Source of the DNA: Hallella multisaccharivorax DSM 17128
Lineage (GTDB): Bacteria > Bacteroidota > Bacteroidia > Bacteroidales > Bacteroidaceae
Assembly: GCF_000218235.1 (NCBI RefSeq)
Contig: NZ_GL945017.1
Coordinates: 2,714,952-2,778,951 of the forward strand
Length of the DNA: 64,000 nucleotides
Direction: 5' to 3'
The notes under the pieces are model-generated. The model did not search any database. It saw only the letters and a list, made by a program, of their open reading frames with translations, and was not told the origin of the DNA. How positions within the stretch are numbered: position 1 is the first letter of the stretch; each line of letters opens with the position of its first letter. A program made the translations under genes and the position numbers. Positions 1 through 9,182 of this stretch are shown one piece after another.

Positions 1-1572
1 TTTGACGGTGTAGCCGAGTTGCATCTGCATCTGGCCGATCTGTGTACCCACGGAGAGGCTTGGAAACAGATTGCCGAACGAGCGGCTTTGCAGGTTGAGG
101 TGCTTCCCATTCTCGTAGTAGTCGAAGTCCACCCATTCGTAGCGGAGTCCTGCGGTGAACTGGAAACGGGAGATCTGTCGGGTGTACTCTGCAAATGGGG
201 CTATGTGTGATTCCTTCAGTTTGGCAAACGAGGTTGGAACGTATTGTTCTGGGTTGATATAGTCGTCATGACGAGTGGTGTGGGTATACTCTGCGCCGAA
301 GGTCAGCCCACCACCCAGCAATGGACAGTCCATCGTCAGTTTTGAGGCAAACATCTCGTTGCGCTTCTTGTTCCTTGCATGGACGATACGGCTCTGTATG
401 TTGCTTCTTTCATTGTAGACAACGGTGTTGCTGCTTTGGTTCTTCAGATAGTCTGTATTGAAGTCAATACCGATCTTTCCTATTTTGCCATTGTAGTATA
501 CATTCAAGAGGTGGTCGGGGCGATATGTTTCGACATCATTGGCGATATTCTCCACTCTGTCATACAATTCATCGTTAGCAGTGATCTCGCTCGATAAGAT
601 GGGACGGGCTTTAGCGTCTGGGCGTACTTTGAGGGTGTATTTGAATCCAATAGAATTATCATCGTCTAACGCATAGTTAGTGCCAAATGAACTTGTCAGT
701 GCCTGGCGTTTGTAGTTGCTATTCTGGTAGAACTTCTGTTGCCATAGCGTGTCTGCCTCAACTAATGTTGTGGTGTTACTCATGTAGTGAACGTTGTTCA
801 AGCCATAGTAGAGCATACCGAACACGTCAAGGCGGTTGTGGTGGTAGTTCCAGTTCAACTGCTCCACAAGATCGGTATTCTCCGACTGGTAGTAGCTATA
901 ACGCATATCGAAGCCGAAGCCCTCACCATTGACACTCTTTGTTCGAATCTTCACTACAGCTTTGACACTCGCGTCATACTTGGCACTGGGGTTAGTGATA
1001 AGCTCTATGCTCTTGATATTCTCCGATTTTAGTTGGTCGAGTTCCGAAGCATCGCGCATCAGTTTTCCATTGATGTAGATGAGAGGTGTACCCTTTCCGA
1101 ATACCTCAAAGCCTTCCTGCTTTTTGATAATGCCAGGTACATGGGCCAGAACGTCCTCTCCCGTACCCAGCTTGCTCAACACGGTGTTCTCCACGTTGGT
1201 CAGAATGCCCTCTGGTGTCATACGATAAGAAGGAATGCGACCTTTTACTACGATTTCGCTCAGCATCTGGTTGTCGTTCTGCATCTGTATGTCTCCTAAG
1301 TTGCCTTGTCGTGCCTGAATGTACAGACTTACATAACCCACACTCGATACTCTCAGCAAGTCATCTTGATGTTTGGTCGGAATGATGAATGTTCCATCAT
1401 CTTTCGACACGACACCCTGAATAAAAGTGGAATCGGTATGATTAAGGAGAACGATATTGACATACGGCATGGGCTGCGAATGCTCGTCAATCACTCGTCC
1501 GTAGGTAATGTTCTGTCCATTCACAGAAAGCGATACACCCCATATAATAAATGACAAAATCAATAATTTCAT
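1..1572 (-). CDS. TonB-type outer-membrane beta-barrel protein of peptide locus A (C-terminus outside window)
   Basis: The 524 visible residues begin at the ATG at 1572 with a signal peptide ending in VNGQ. A carboxypeptidase-regulatory-like beta-sandwich follows (about 22-105), then a plug-like segment (about 105-200, GILTNVENTVLSKLG and INGKLMRDASEL), then barrel strands. The gene runs off the left edge, so the last strands are missing here. The start overlaps the stop of the upstream radical SAM gene by 4 bp (ATGA), so the two are probably translationally coupled. The family is large and often annotated as outer membrane beta-barrel protein. In this setting the barrel probably moves the modified peptide, or something it binds, across the outer membrane; that role is inferred from context only. 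Confidence 0.85.
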   Translation of the reverse strand, partial: MKLLILSFIIWGVSLSVNGQNITYGRVIDEHSQPMPYVNIVLLNHTDSTFIQGVVSKDDGTFIIPTKHQDDLLRVSSVGYVSLYIQARQGNLGDIQMQNDNQMLSEIVVKGRIPSYRMTPEGILTNVENTVLSKLGTGEDVLAHVPGIIKKQEGFEVFGKGTPLIYINGKLMRDASELDQLKSENIKSIELITNPSAKYDASVKAVVKIRTKSVNGEGFGFDMRYSYYQSENTDLVEQLNWNYHHNRLDVFGMLYYGLNNVHYMSNTTTLVEADTLWQQKFYQNSNYKRQALTSSFGTNYALDDDNSIGFKYTLKVRPDAKARPILSSEITANDELYDRVENIANDVETYRPDHLLNVYYNGKIGKIGIDFNTDYLKNQSSNTVVYNERSNIQSRIVHARNKKRNEMFASKLTMDCPLLGGGLTFGAEYTHTTRHDDYINPEQYVPTSFAKLKESHIAPFAEYTRQISRFQFTAGLRYEWVDFDYYENGKHLNLQSRSFGNLFPSLSVGTQIGQMQMQLGYTVK

Positions 1573-2876
1573 AATGTTTCGAAATATGTTTCCAAGTATT
1601 TAACTAACCCTTTGTCATTCAACTGACACACATCGTATGGCGTTCCCTTTTCTATATAACCTACACGGTATAGGTTACATCCGCCATCGCACACAGGCAA
1701 GTAACTGCAATGCAAACACTTTTCGTCTGCAAACTTATCCGTAGATATTAGAAATTGAGAGGTAATCTCGAAATTGCTGATGCCCTTTCTCAAACTACCT
1801 ATTTTTCTGTCACTCTTCCCTACGTCAGCCCAGCACTTGTATAATGCTCCCTGTGGGTCTACTACATATGCACTTTGGTCTGTACAAGTATATGAGCTTT
1901 TATTTAAGCATGGATACAGAGATTTCTTGGGCTTAATGCCCGAATTTGCGAGGAGGACTTCGAAATCATTTTTTTCATCAGTTGTCAATTCTAATGAAGA
2001 ACGCTTCTCTGCGCACGTATCCAAGCCATTGTCTAAAATGTATGTGTGGTATATATAGCAGTTTTTCCCTTTCCATCTCTCGGATAGTTCATTGTAAAGC
2101 TGTATATATTCATCTCGATTGTTCTTCCCAATATTTGTTCTTATTCCGATGCAACAATTTGGCATGATTTCTGTTGCCATGTCAATGTTTTCAATAATTT
2201 TTTCAAACGAAGACTTACCATTTTTCAAAACACGCGTTTTATTATGGGTTTCTTTTGCCCCATCTATTGTGATTTGAAGATAATCTAAGTTAACATCTGA
2301 TAGGAATTTGCAAATATTTTCAGTTAGTAAATATCCATTTGAGACCATTGACGAACGCACCAATGGTAGTTTTACATTCTTACTGATTCTCTCATACATC
2401 TGTCGTATAGTGTCAAATGCAACCAGCGGTTCTCCGCCATGCCAATTTAGACTAAACCTTTTGTAACCATCTTGCCTGTTTATGAAGTCTATTAGTTGTT
2501 CCTGTACTTCTTCAGACATAATATGATTGGGCAAATTATGTTCGTAGCAATAAGGACATGCAAAGTTGCAGGCCAGAGTAGGGCAGACTATAAGACCTAA
2601 GGTGTCGTGCAAATAGGATTGCGCCATCTTTCTGTACTTTAACATGTCTATATATTTCTGATCATCAGTGTTATTTACAAGTATTTTCTTTTTGACAAGA
2701 TTTTGATAATCAGACTTACACAATTTACTTTCTGCAAGTTCCGGTGAATCTTGCAGACAAGTAAATAAATCGTAGGTTTGCTTATTCAGTTTTGTAAATG
2801 ACATCATTCTTGAATTGAACAAGCAATAACCCAATTTTTCCGAATAGAATAATACATTAAAATTTGACCATTTCAT
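1569..2876 (-). CDS. Radical SAM/SPASM peptide maturase (locus A)
   Basis: This 435-residue cytoplasmic enzyme should bind a 4Fe-4S cluster and SAM to modify the precursor encoded just upstream. The N-terminal ~90 residues look like a leader-recognition region. The canonical CX3CX2C motif is C103, C107, C110 (CNFACPYC), followed by GGEP at 147-150. The C-terminal SPASM region has the spaced cysteines of CLHCSYLPVCDGGC. It overlaps the downstream barrel gene by 4 bp and lies 73 bp after the precursor, with a stem-loop between. Length and architecture fit CFB-group peptide maturases. The chemistry (thioether, C-C or epimerisation) cannot be told from sequence. All key residues are present, so this copy should be active, unlike its truncated relative at 8186-9079. 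Confidence 0.88.
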   Translation of the reverse strand: MKWSNFNVLFYSEKLGYCLFNSRMMSFTKLNKQTYDLFTCLQDSPELAESKLCKSDYQNLVKKKILVNNTDDQKYIDMLKYRKMAQSYLHDTLGLIVCPTLACNFACPYCYEHNLPNHIMSEEVQEQLIDFINRQDGYKRFSLNWHGGEPLVAFDTIRQMYERISKNVKLPLVRSSMVSNGYLLTENICKFLSDVNLDYLQITIDGAKETHNKTRVLKNGKSSFEKIIENIDMATEIMPNCCIGIRTNIGKNNRDEYIQLYNELSERWKGKNCYIYHTYILDNGLDTCAEKRSSLELTTDEKNDFEVLLANSGIKPKKSLYPCLNKSSYTCTDQSAYVVDPQGALYKCWADVGKSDRKIGSLRKGISNFEITSQFLISTDKFADEKCLHCSYLPVCDGGCNLYRVGYIEKGTPYDVCQLNDKGLVKYLETYFETL

Positions 2877-2891
2877 ACTGCTATTTTTTTT

Positions 2892-2926
2892 ATTGTAGTG
2901 GGAAGACAGGTTCTCCCCACTACAAT
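2892..2926 (-). promoter_or_regulatory. Stem-loop between precursor and maturase
   Basis: Perfect 11-bp arms (ATTGTAGTGGG at 2892-2902 and its complement at 2916-2926) enclose a 13-nt loop, in the 73 bp between the precursor stop and the maturase start. On the transcribed strand no T-run follows, so it is more likely a stability element or partial terminator that favours the precursor message than a full terminator. A comparable hairpin follows the precursor of locus D at 39993-40031. Confidence 0.6.
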
Positions 2927-2949
2927 CAATTGGAATTAAATTAAAAGTA

Positions 2950-3129
2950 CTAAGGCTTAAGCTCCTCTTTAGAGGTACCCTTTACAGGCCCCTCCTTTCT
3001 TTCGCCTGTGATACATCCTTTCAGGCAAACACTAGATTCGCTTGATTTGCCACCGTTGATACCATCCAGTTCATCAGTAAGAACATCTGAAGCAGGAATG
3101 ATTTCGTTGAACTCAATTTTTTCTTTCAT
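2950..3129 (-). CDS. GG-leader precursor peptide for radical SAM modification (locus A)
   Basis: This 59-residue ORF is the expected substrate of the maturase downstream. It has an acidic leader of 27 residues ending in TDELDGINGG, a double-glycine site for C39-peptidase exporters, and a 32-residue core with two cysteines in CLKGC (C35, C39) and a Lys/Glu/Pro-rich tail. It starts at the ATG at 3129, which falls after the predicted -7 box at 3226-3233, and ends at TAG 2950. No exporter adjoins locus A; an exporter elsewhere would be needed to cut at GG. The pairing of GG leader, Cys-containing core and adjacent SPASM enzyme makes the assignment strong, although the core resembles no named peptide I know. 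Confidence 0.82.
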   Translation of the reverse strand: MKEKIEFNEIIPASDVLTDELDGINGGKSSESSVCLKGCITGERKEGPVKGTSKEELKP

Positions 3130-3225
3130 TTTTTTGTTCTTTTGTGCCTTCTTTCAACTTCCGGCATTGCTCCTTTAACCAGTTAGGTCTGTTTTATAAT
3201 CTTGTCGACTTGATTATTTCTGTTG

Positions 3226-3233
3226 CAAATATA
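3226..3233 (-). promoter_or_regulatory. -7 box of the locus A precursor promoter
   Basis: On the minus strand this reads TATATTTG, matching the Bacteroidota -7 consensus TAnnTTTG. No TTTG occurs at the usual 19-21 nt upstream. Instead two palindromes lie upstream (centres about 44 and 83 bp from the predicted start near 3219). A weak -33 with upstream palindromes fits an activator-dependent promoter. Confidence 0.55.
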
Positions 3234-3254
3234 TTTAACTATCCAAATTATTTC

Positions 3255-3311
3255 ACTACACAAAAGTGTAATTGTAGGGTTACAAGCTTAGATATTACAC
3301 AAAAGTGTAAT
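3255..3311. promoter_or_regulatory. Two 18-bp palindromic operators upstream of the locus A precursor
   Basis: ATTACACAAAAGTGTAAT (3294-3311) is a perfect palindrome with 7-bp arms and a 4-bp centre. ACTACACAAAAGTGTAAT (3255-3272) differs at one arm position. Centres are 39 bp apart, near four helical turns, so dimers would sit on the same face. The same 7-4-7 design, ATCATACTTTTGTATGAT, recurs at 3797-3814 and 9203-9220, giving ATyAyAC-wwww-GTrTrAT. The LuxR-type regulator at 9257-10000 is the obvious candidate binder. The rest of 3130-3495 holds no recognisable gene. Confidence 0.62.
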
Positions 3312-3495
3312 CATCCCACCTTGCAAAGCTCACCATATTTGGAAAAGAAGCCCTTGATACCTCTTTTGCTGGAGAACACACAGGAACAGTGGAACGGTCT
3401 CTGAAATGATAGATAGCTCTTAAAGTGTTGAAGTTTCATTATCATCTACCACGAAATACCTTCAGATATATGTTGAAATGATGTAGAACTGTTCA

Positions 3496-3675
3496 TTAAG
3501 CATGTTGTGGCCCCGGTTGAGGTTGAGGTTTCACAATAATAATATCACCTCCGCATCCTGCAACATTGTTAGAACATCCTGTCTGAGAGGCTGCCATTTC
3601 GGAAGCTCCACCCATGACTTCAAGCGACTCCATTAAGGATAATTCCTCAACTGAAAAAAGTTCTTAGTTTTTCAT
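3496..3675 (-). pseudogene. GG-leader precursor peptide with a nonsense codon at position 4
   Basis: From the ATG at 3675 the frame reads M-K-N-TAA (stop at 3664-3666) and then stays open for 55 codons: ELFSVEELSLMESLEVMGG followed by a 36-residue core with two cysteines and a Pro/Gln tail. The leader looks like a normal GG leader, so a single base change (for example AAA to TAA) seems to have broken it. A shorter product could still start at the internal ATG 3633 (45 residues, leader of only 8). A good promoter (3729-3760) stands directly upstream. Either the gene is dead, or reinitiation or a sequencing error is involved. Confidence 0.62.
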
Positions 3676-3728
3676 TGAATGTAACTAATCGCCTTCTTGT
3701 TGCTTCAGGCATTGCATTCTTTTATTGG

Positions 3729-3760
3729 CAAATTTAGAGAAATATATAGTTAAATCCAAA
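3729..3760 (-). promoter_or_regulatory. Promoter for the broken precursor, TTTG-N20-TAAATTTG
   Basis: On the minus strand a -33 TTTG (3757-3760) is separated by exactly 20 nt from the -7 TAAATTTG (3729-3736), a perfect match to the Bacteroidota consensus. It points at the precursor at 3675. Confidence 0.75.
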
Positions 3761-3776
3761 TAATTTCGAGATTTTC

Positions 3777-3814
3777 TTTGCAGTTTTCCTTATAAAATCA
3801 TACTTTTGTATGAT
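3777..3814 (+). promoter_or_regulatory. Rightward promoter with operator over its -7 box, copy 1
   Basis: TTTG (3777-3780), a 20-nt spacer and TACTTTTG (3801-3808) form a consensus promoter. The palindrome 3797-3814 covers the -7 box, a placement expected for repression. No clear gene lies downstream in this copy. Confidence 0.6.
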
Positions 3815-3985
3815 AATAGATAGTCAAGAATTGGGGCAGCAACATGCAGGTTGTCCGAAAAGGACATGGAGAGATAGCTATGACGGAGAGTGAACTCGTG
3901 AGGTCCTTCGGTGTAGTGTGGAGAAAACTCAATCATAGGAGCAATACCAAGAATTGATGAATTGTATTTGATTTCCTTTCTTCTT

Positions 3986-4131
3986 TCACCGCTTTATTAC
4001 GGTTAGAAAGGAAGTTATAATGATATTTGTTATTCTCTGGACAATCCTTTGAAGTACGCTTTCATTGCTTACAAGTATGGAAGTAGTGCCTGTCATTCCG
4101 CTGATCATTTTATACTTACAATCGTCTGCTG
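3986..4131 (-). pseudogene. 3' remnant of an HlyD-type adaptor gene
   Basis: Directly after the exporter stop, about 48 codons read ADDCKYKMISGMTGTTSIL and then a SNESVLQRI segment before TGA at 3986. GMTG followed by a beta-strand and a short basic tail is the usual end of HlyD/membrane-fusion proteins, and the tail aligns with the end of the intact homologue at 55741-56475 (TNQSIFNRFF). The first ~200 codons are absent, so this is a deletion remnant; exporter and remnant are now only a few bases apart. Confidence 0.6.
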
Positions 4132-5903
4132 TTAGTTGCCCAATTCCAATTGATTCTTCACGAGGTTATAATAAGCATCCCGCTTTGCCGTGAGTGCTTC
4201 GTGGTTGCCTGTTTCTACCACCTTGCCTTTATCCAATACCACTATCTGATCGGCATTCTTCACCGTGCTTAATCGGTGTGCCACGATGATCACAGTTTTT
4301 CCTTTGTAGAACTCATCAAGATGCTCCACAATCATGCGTTCATTGTTGGCGTCAAGCGAGTTGGTGGCTTCGTCAAGAAAAATATAGTCGGGGTTCTTAT
4401 AGACGGCTCTCGCTATCAATATACGTTGTTTCTGCCCTTGGCTCAATCCCACACCATCGCGACTAATCTTTGTGTTGTATTTTAAGGGCAGCCCCATCAC
4501 ATAATCGTGAATACAGGCTATCTCGGCAGCTTTCTGTAACCGCTGTTTGTCTATCTCGCTATCATCGACGGCAATGTTACGTGCTATCGACTCCGAAAAG
4601 ATTACACCGTCCTGCATGACAACACCACACTGGCTGCGCCACCACTTCTTGTTGAGTGTGTTTACATCGGTTCCTCCAATGGTGATTTGTCCGCCCAATA
4701 CGGGATAATAGCCTAACATCAGTTTGATGAGCGTTGTCTTTCCGCTGCCCGATGCGCCTACGATGGCTGTTACCTTGCCTTTGGGGATAGTGAGGCTTAC
4801 ATCATCAATGATAGTTTTCAGTGCGTGTGGATCGTATTTGAAGTTTATGTTTTCAAGGTCTATACCCCTATCTTCTTCTCTCAATGAAGTTTCCGGTCCT
4901 TGTTTTCCGTTCTCATCGTCCATTCGGTGTATCTCATTGATACGCTCAAGGCTTATCTTCACGTCCTGCACTGAATAGAAAAAACTCATCAACTGCTCTA
5001 CAGGTGAATTGAACTGCCCGATGATGTACTGGCACGGCAAGCATCATGCCCAGTGTGAGCTGTCCGTGAATGACGGCTGTGGTCGCTCATGCGCTGCATC
5101 AGGTCGCCCATCAACTTGGTATCGAAGAACGACATCGGCAGCTTTAAGAGCTTGATGAAGAAATCACTTACCAATGAGATGTTAATGCGCAGCGAGATGT
5201 GGAGCAGTAGCCAGCGGCGGATGAAGTCGATGGCAGTTCGGCTAATGGTGAGCATCAGCTGTCCCAAGAGTATCAGCCAAATAAAACCGATGTTCTGGTT
5301 CTTGATGCCCACATCGACGATGGCCTGGGTGAGAAAGGGCAGAATAAGCTGCAACAGGCTACCCACGAGTAAGCCTAAAACAATCTGCCCGAAGTACTTA
5401 TGGTATTGCTTGATGTAGCCAAAGAGGAACTTGAACGAACGTTCCTCTTTGATATTATCTTCTATCTGATTTTTGTAAAATGCGGGGGTGGGTTCCAAGA
5501 ACATCGCAATCCCCTTCTCTTCACTGTTAGACTGTGTACTAATCCAATGCTTCTTGAATTCCTCAAGGTTGTACTTCACGAGTCCTTTTGCAGGGTCTGC
5601 AATGTAAAATCTATTCTTTTTGACTTTGTATAGTACAACAAAATGATTTTGGTTCCAATGGAGTAAGCAAGGATAATTTATGTCTTTTGTTTGGTATAAA
5701 CTTGCTTTTCCACATAGTACATCAAAACCTAAGACCTCTGCCAATTGTTTTAAAGCCTGCATTGAAACACCCTCATTGGTTATAGTACAGATATTTGATA
5801 GAGTCTCGAACGAACACTTTCTACCATAATACTTACAAACCATAGCCATGCAGGCAACCCCACATTGCATGGCGTCATGTTGCCTATAAAAATAAAAGGA
5901 TAT
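4132..5903 (-). pseudogene. Peptidase-containing ABC exporter (PCAT), internally deleted and frameshifted (locus B)
   Basis: The 5' part (to about 5075) encodes a C39 peptidase with the catalytic Cys in MQCGVAC, His in WNQNHFVV and Asp in IADPA, plus the first membrane helices. The 3' part (4132-5040) encodes the end of the membrane domain and the ATPase with Walker A GASGSGKTT, the GVGLSQGQKQ signature and Walker B YIFLDEAT. Against the intact exporter at 56472-58685, about 140 residues are missing after GDLMQRMSDH, and one extra C follows (GTGCCAG where GTGCAG would be in frame). The normal start also seems lost: homology runs back to ATA at 5901-5903, just after the barrel stop. An internal start at 5870 would drop the oxyanion Gln. 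Not expected to be functional. Confidence 0.82.
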
Positions 5904-8177
5904 TTATTTTGCGGTGTTGTATTTAGTAAGACCGGAATCGTTGTCTGTATTATTAATTTTCTTGTCCATGTGCTGCCGTGAATTGCCTTTCCTCAAAGAA
6001 TAGACAAAAGTCAGTGCCACAAGATTCTTGAAATTACCCCATCGGGTTTTCTCCACGAAATGAAATGAAGGAGTGTCCGCATAAATCTTGGAAGGATCGG
6101 AACTGTAAATGACCGTGGCACCCACGGTGATTGCACCTAATTTATAAGTAAGAGATGCATTCGCGTTATACCCAAGCCTCTCAAAGATATCACCGTCGAC
6201 CGTGGTCATCGGTAGATTGTGGTTGGTAATGAATTGCCACTTGCCTGCCACCACCTGACAAGAGATTCCGACATTGTTCAGATTGTGGTTGATACGCTGA
6301 TTGGGCGTATTGTATTTGGAAAACATATAGTTATAGTAAGGCTGCAAGGTAAGCCAGGAGAAGGGCCTACAACTTAGAACAAGCGATGCGCCATACTCGT
6401 TGACATGGCGGATGCCCACAATCCGGTTCACGAAGTCCGAACCGTCAGCGGAAACAACTGTCATATTCTTGCTGGGATAGTAGGCGTGGCTGACGGAAGG
6501 TTTGACAAACCAAATATTGTTGGCCGACGCATACTGGAAGCTAAGTTCGGTGCTGTAGAAATGGTAGGGCTTCAGACTGCTGTTGCCTTGTAGATAGAAT
6601 CGTTCATCCACGACGGTACGACTATCTGTGAGCTGACCGACGTTAGGAACCGCAGATGCTATGGACGAGGTCAGGCGTAGCGAACTGTGTTTGTGCAGCT
6701 GGTAATTAAGAGAAACAGAAGGCCGCATAAAGAAGTAGTTGACTATTGCCTTCGTCACAGTTCTATATCGGTTGTTCTCCACACCGATTCCCAGGTTGTA
6801 GGACAATGCCCCCCATTGATTGGTGTAGTCAGCGTATAGGTATTCCCTTTGCGTATTCACTGTCGACAAATTGGATGTCCCGTCTGTCTGATGCAGGTTT
6901 TTGTATTGATAGTAGGCTCCTATCTGTATATTTCCCTGCCACAGTTTGTCAGTATAAAGTGCTTCTGCTATTAGCGAGTAAGACTTGTTGTCGACGATGT
7001 TGGTAAACGTTCCCGTTCCCGAGGTGTTTGTTAGATTATTATTCGAATTTGATTTGAAATAAGTGTTCACCACATTGACCGACAGACTGTTGCCTTTGCG
7101 GAAGGTGTGTCCGAAGTAGATGTTGGCCGATATGGATGAAAAGTCACTTTGAAGCCTTCTGTGGCTGGTATCTTTCAATGTACTCGTCCGCAAGAGCTGT
7201 TGGCTGTATTGTTGGGTAGCCGGAGACTTACGATATTCTAAAGTGATATTGAAAAGGTTGCTGTTTTGGAAACGCTGATAGAATAATTGTCCTATGTGGT
7301 AGGCACCTATGTATTTCCCTGACAAGCCTCTGTAATCGTTCGTCATATCCGGATAGATATAACGGTTTTCCATGGTATTCCGATTAAGATTTCTGTAGTC
7401 CAGAAAATATGCTGCAGACACCTTGTTAAGCGAATCGCTATAACTGGCGGAAATCAAGTTGATACCATATCCTGTGGTGATACCGTTTTTGGTGTCGAGA
7501 TATAGTGAATAGAGCCTTTTGTTGGCGCGTTTAGTCGCTACATCTAATACAGCACCTATATTCTCATGCGCAAACCTTGCGGGTGGATTGGAATAGTAGT
7601 GCATGTTCTTTATCTCGTCCGCTTTGAGCAACATCAGTTCACGTGCCGACCTTCTGATGCCATCAATCAGCACCAATACAAATTTACCATCTACTGTCAG
7701 CAGTTCATCGTTGTTTGTTGAAAGTCTGAATTGCGGCAGGCTCCTGATGGCCTCCAAAGCGTTGTTTCCTATCTGTCTGGCACGCCTGTCTAACAGGATG
7801 ATGTCTGCGTTGCCGAAGCTTCTTAGCCCTTGGGCCGACACAGTGACCTCTGAAAGGTTCAGTATGCTTTCAGTCAGTTTGACCACTCCGACATTGCCAC
7901 TCTTGCATGTTAGCTGTTGTGGCTGATATCCTAAGCAAGAGAATTTCAATAAAAATTGTCTGTCTTCGTCTACTTTCAAGCTGAAGGTTCCTTTTGAATC
8001 CGTCAGCGTGTGAGCAATGGCTACCGTGTCAGATAAGTTGGCTAATACGCAGTTAACGCCAGCTAATGGACGACCAGACTGATCGGACACCGTACCATAT
8101 ATCCTATTTTGTGCGTTGCTACTTATCAACGAGACTACAAAAGCAAGCCATAACGTTGTTAGAGTTCTTGCCACCAT
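5904..8177 (-). CDS. TonB-type outer-membrane barrel of peptide locus B
   Basis: This 757-residue protein is complete. It has a signal peptide ending in SSNAQ, a carboxypeptidase-regulatory-like domain (about 25-105, IYGTVSDQSGRPLAGV), a plug-like segment (about 110-215, with IGNNALEAIRSLPQF and VLIDGIRRSA) and a long C-terminal barrel rich in aromatic beta-strands. It starts 8 bp after the truncated radical SAM gene and ends where the exporter pseudogene begins. It is the only undamaged gene of locus B, so either decay is recent or the barrel is kept for another reason. Related barrels lie at 1-1572, 37322-39282 and 63088-64000, each beside a peptide locus. Substrate and direction of transport are unknown. 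Confidence 0.85.
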   Translation of the reverse strand: MVARTLTTLWLAFVVSLISSNAQNRIYGTVSDQSGRPLAGVNCVLANLSDTVAIAHTLTDSKGTFSLKVDEDRQFLLKFSCLGYQPQQLTCKSGNVGVVKLTESILNLSEVTVSAQGLRSFGNADIILLDRRARQIGNNALEAIRSLPQFRLSTNNDELLTVDGKFVLVLIDGIRRSARELMLLKADEIKNMHYYSNPPARFAHENIGAVLDVATKRANKRLYSLYLDTKNGITTGYGINLISASYSDSLNKVSAAYFLDYRNLNRNTMENRYIYPDMTNDYRGLSGKYIGAYHIGQLFYQRFQNSNLFNITLEYRKSPATQQYSQQLLRTSTLKDTSHRRLQSDFSSISANIYFGHTFRKGNSLSVNVVNTYFKSNSNNNLTNTSGTGTFTNIVDNKSYSLIAEALYTDKLWQGNIQIGAYYQYKNLHQTDGTSNLSTVNTQREYLYADYTNQWGALSYNLGIGVENNRYRTVTKAIVNYFFMRPSVSLNYQLHKHSSLRLTSSIASAVPNVGQLTDSRTVVDERFYLQGNSSLKPYHFYSTELSFQYASANNIWFVKPSVSHAYYPSKNMTVVSADGSDFVNRIVGIRHVNEYGASLVLSCRPFSWLTLQPYYNYMFSKYNTPNQRINHNLNNVGISCQVVAGKWQFITNHNLPMTTVDGDIFERLGYNANASLTYKLGAITVGATVIYSSDPSKIYADTPSFHFVEKTRWGNFKNLVALTFVYSLRKGNSRQHMDKKINNTDNDSGLTKYNTAK

Positions 8178-8185
8178 AATAAAAA

Positions 8186-9079
8186 TTATTTATAAATTGA
8201 TTCTATATAATTTACTATTGAATCTTCCAGATTGATATCCATTCCATCGAATTTACACACATTTACATATTCATTATCCCTTGGACACACCCCCATACAA
8301 ATTGGAAGTTGTTTGCATTGTAAGCACCGTCTATTCTCAAAGGATTTCACTTCATACTTTCTGATAAAATCCATATTCCAAGAAATAGAGCCATCTTTTT
8401 GAATAATGCCATGAGTTTTGTTCTCATACAAATCATTGCATGCCGTACATTTTATAACATCACCATTAAAATTAATGGCATTATAATACTTACGATTAGC
8501 ATAACATGGAACGAAGTTTGTAATAACGTCCAGACGTATTGTGTTATAACCAGATTGTTCAAATAAATTAAGAAGTTCTCCGATGTCTTTATATCTATCT
8601 TTCCTTACCTTTTCTTGCCATACTTTTTTGGGGGTAATCGTTATTCTTCCCCGATTAGCCATTGTTATGTGATGGTTGATTTGATCTACTATTTCATAAT
8701 TTAGATTCTCGTCAGTATAGTTAATTCTCAATAGAATATTAACAGTTTTTGTATTGCTGAGCAATTGGTTGATGTTGTTTAGAACATGATCGAATGCAGA
8801 GTCACAACCTTTCTGATATTTTACTTTATCATGGTTCTGTTTGGGTCCATCTAATGTAATATGAAACCGCGTCATGCCAAGTCTTTGAATTAATGGAATG
8901 TTTTTGGGAAAAATGAAGTAACCATTTGACGTTGCTGTTGTTGAATATTTTACACCTTTTTTCTCACATTCCTTTTGTGCGAATTCACATATTGGCTTTA
9001 TAATTTGTTTTAAGTACATTAACGGTTCACCACCAAACCATTCTATTTGAAGTGATTCTATGTTCTGTACATCAATCAT
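8186..9079 (-). pseudogene. Radical SAM/SPASM maturase lacking its N-terminus (locus B)
   Basis: The 297-residue frame keeps GGEP (residues 16-19 of IEWFGGEPLM), the rest of the barrel and a SPASM region with CLQCKQLPICMGVC, but has no CX3CX2C cluster motif. Compared with the intact enzyme at 1569-2876, where GGEP is at 147-150, about 130 residues are missing. The break is informative: the promoter cassette matches the one at 3673-3821 up to the start ATG, then runs straight into mid-enzyme sequence. One deletion therefore probably removed the precursor gene and the 5' end of the enzyme and joined the promoter to the remnant. It could be translated from 9079 but cannot bind the SAM cluster. 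Confidence 0.78.
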
Positions 9080-9135
9080 TTAATGTAACATTTAATCGTC
9101 TTCTTACTACTTCAGGCATTGCATTCTTTTATCGG

Positions 9136-9167
9136 CAAATTTAGAGAAATATATAGTTGAATCCAAA
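9136..9167 (-). promoter_or_regulatory. Leftward promoter TTTG-N20-TAAATTTG
   Basis: Minus-strand -33 TTTG (9164-9167), 20-nt spacer, -7 TAAATTTG (9136-9143). It lies about 55 bp before the start of the truncated radical SAM gene. Confidence 0.75.
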
Positions 9168-9182
9168 TAATTTCGAGGTTTT

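Larger units (their letters stand above)
3673..3821. repeat. Divergent promoter cassette, copy 1
   Basis: About 149 bp, strongly similar to 9077-9227, including both promoters and the 18-bp palindrome. Similarity ends at the ATG of the small precursor on the left and just past the palindrome on the right. Copy 2 controls the truncated radical SAM gene and the LuxR-type gene. Copy 1 has no regulator to its right; only a 37-codon ORF of no recognised family (3844-3957) is there, which I do not call a gene. Confidence 0.75.

Noticed and set aside
3844..3957. 37-codon ORF to the right of promoter cassette 1
   Set aside because: It has an ATG and a promoter upstream, but no leader, hydrophobic segment or family resemblance; chance is likely.
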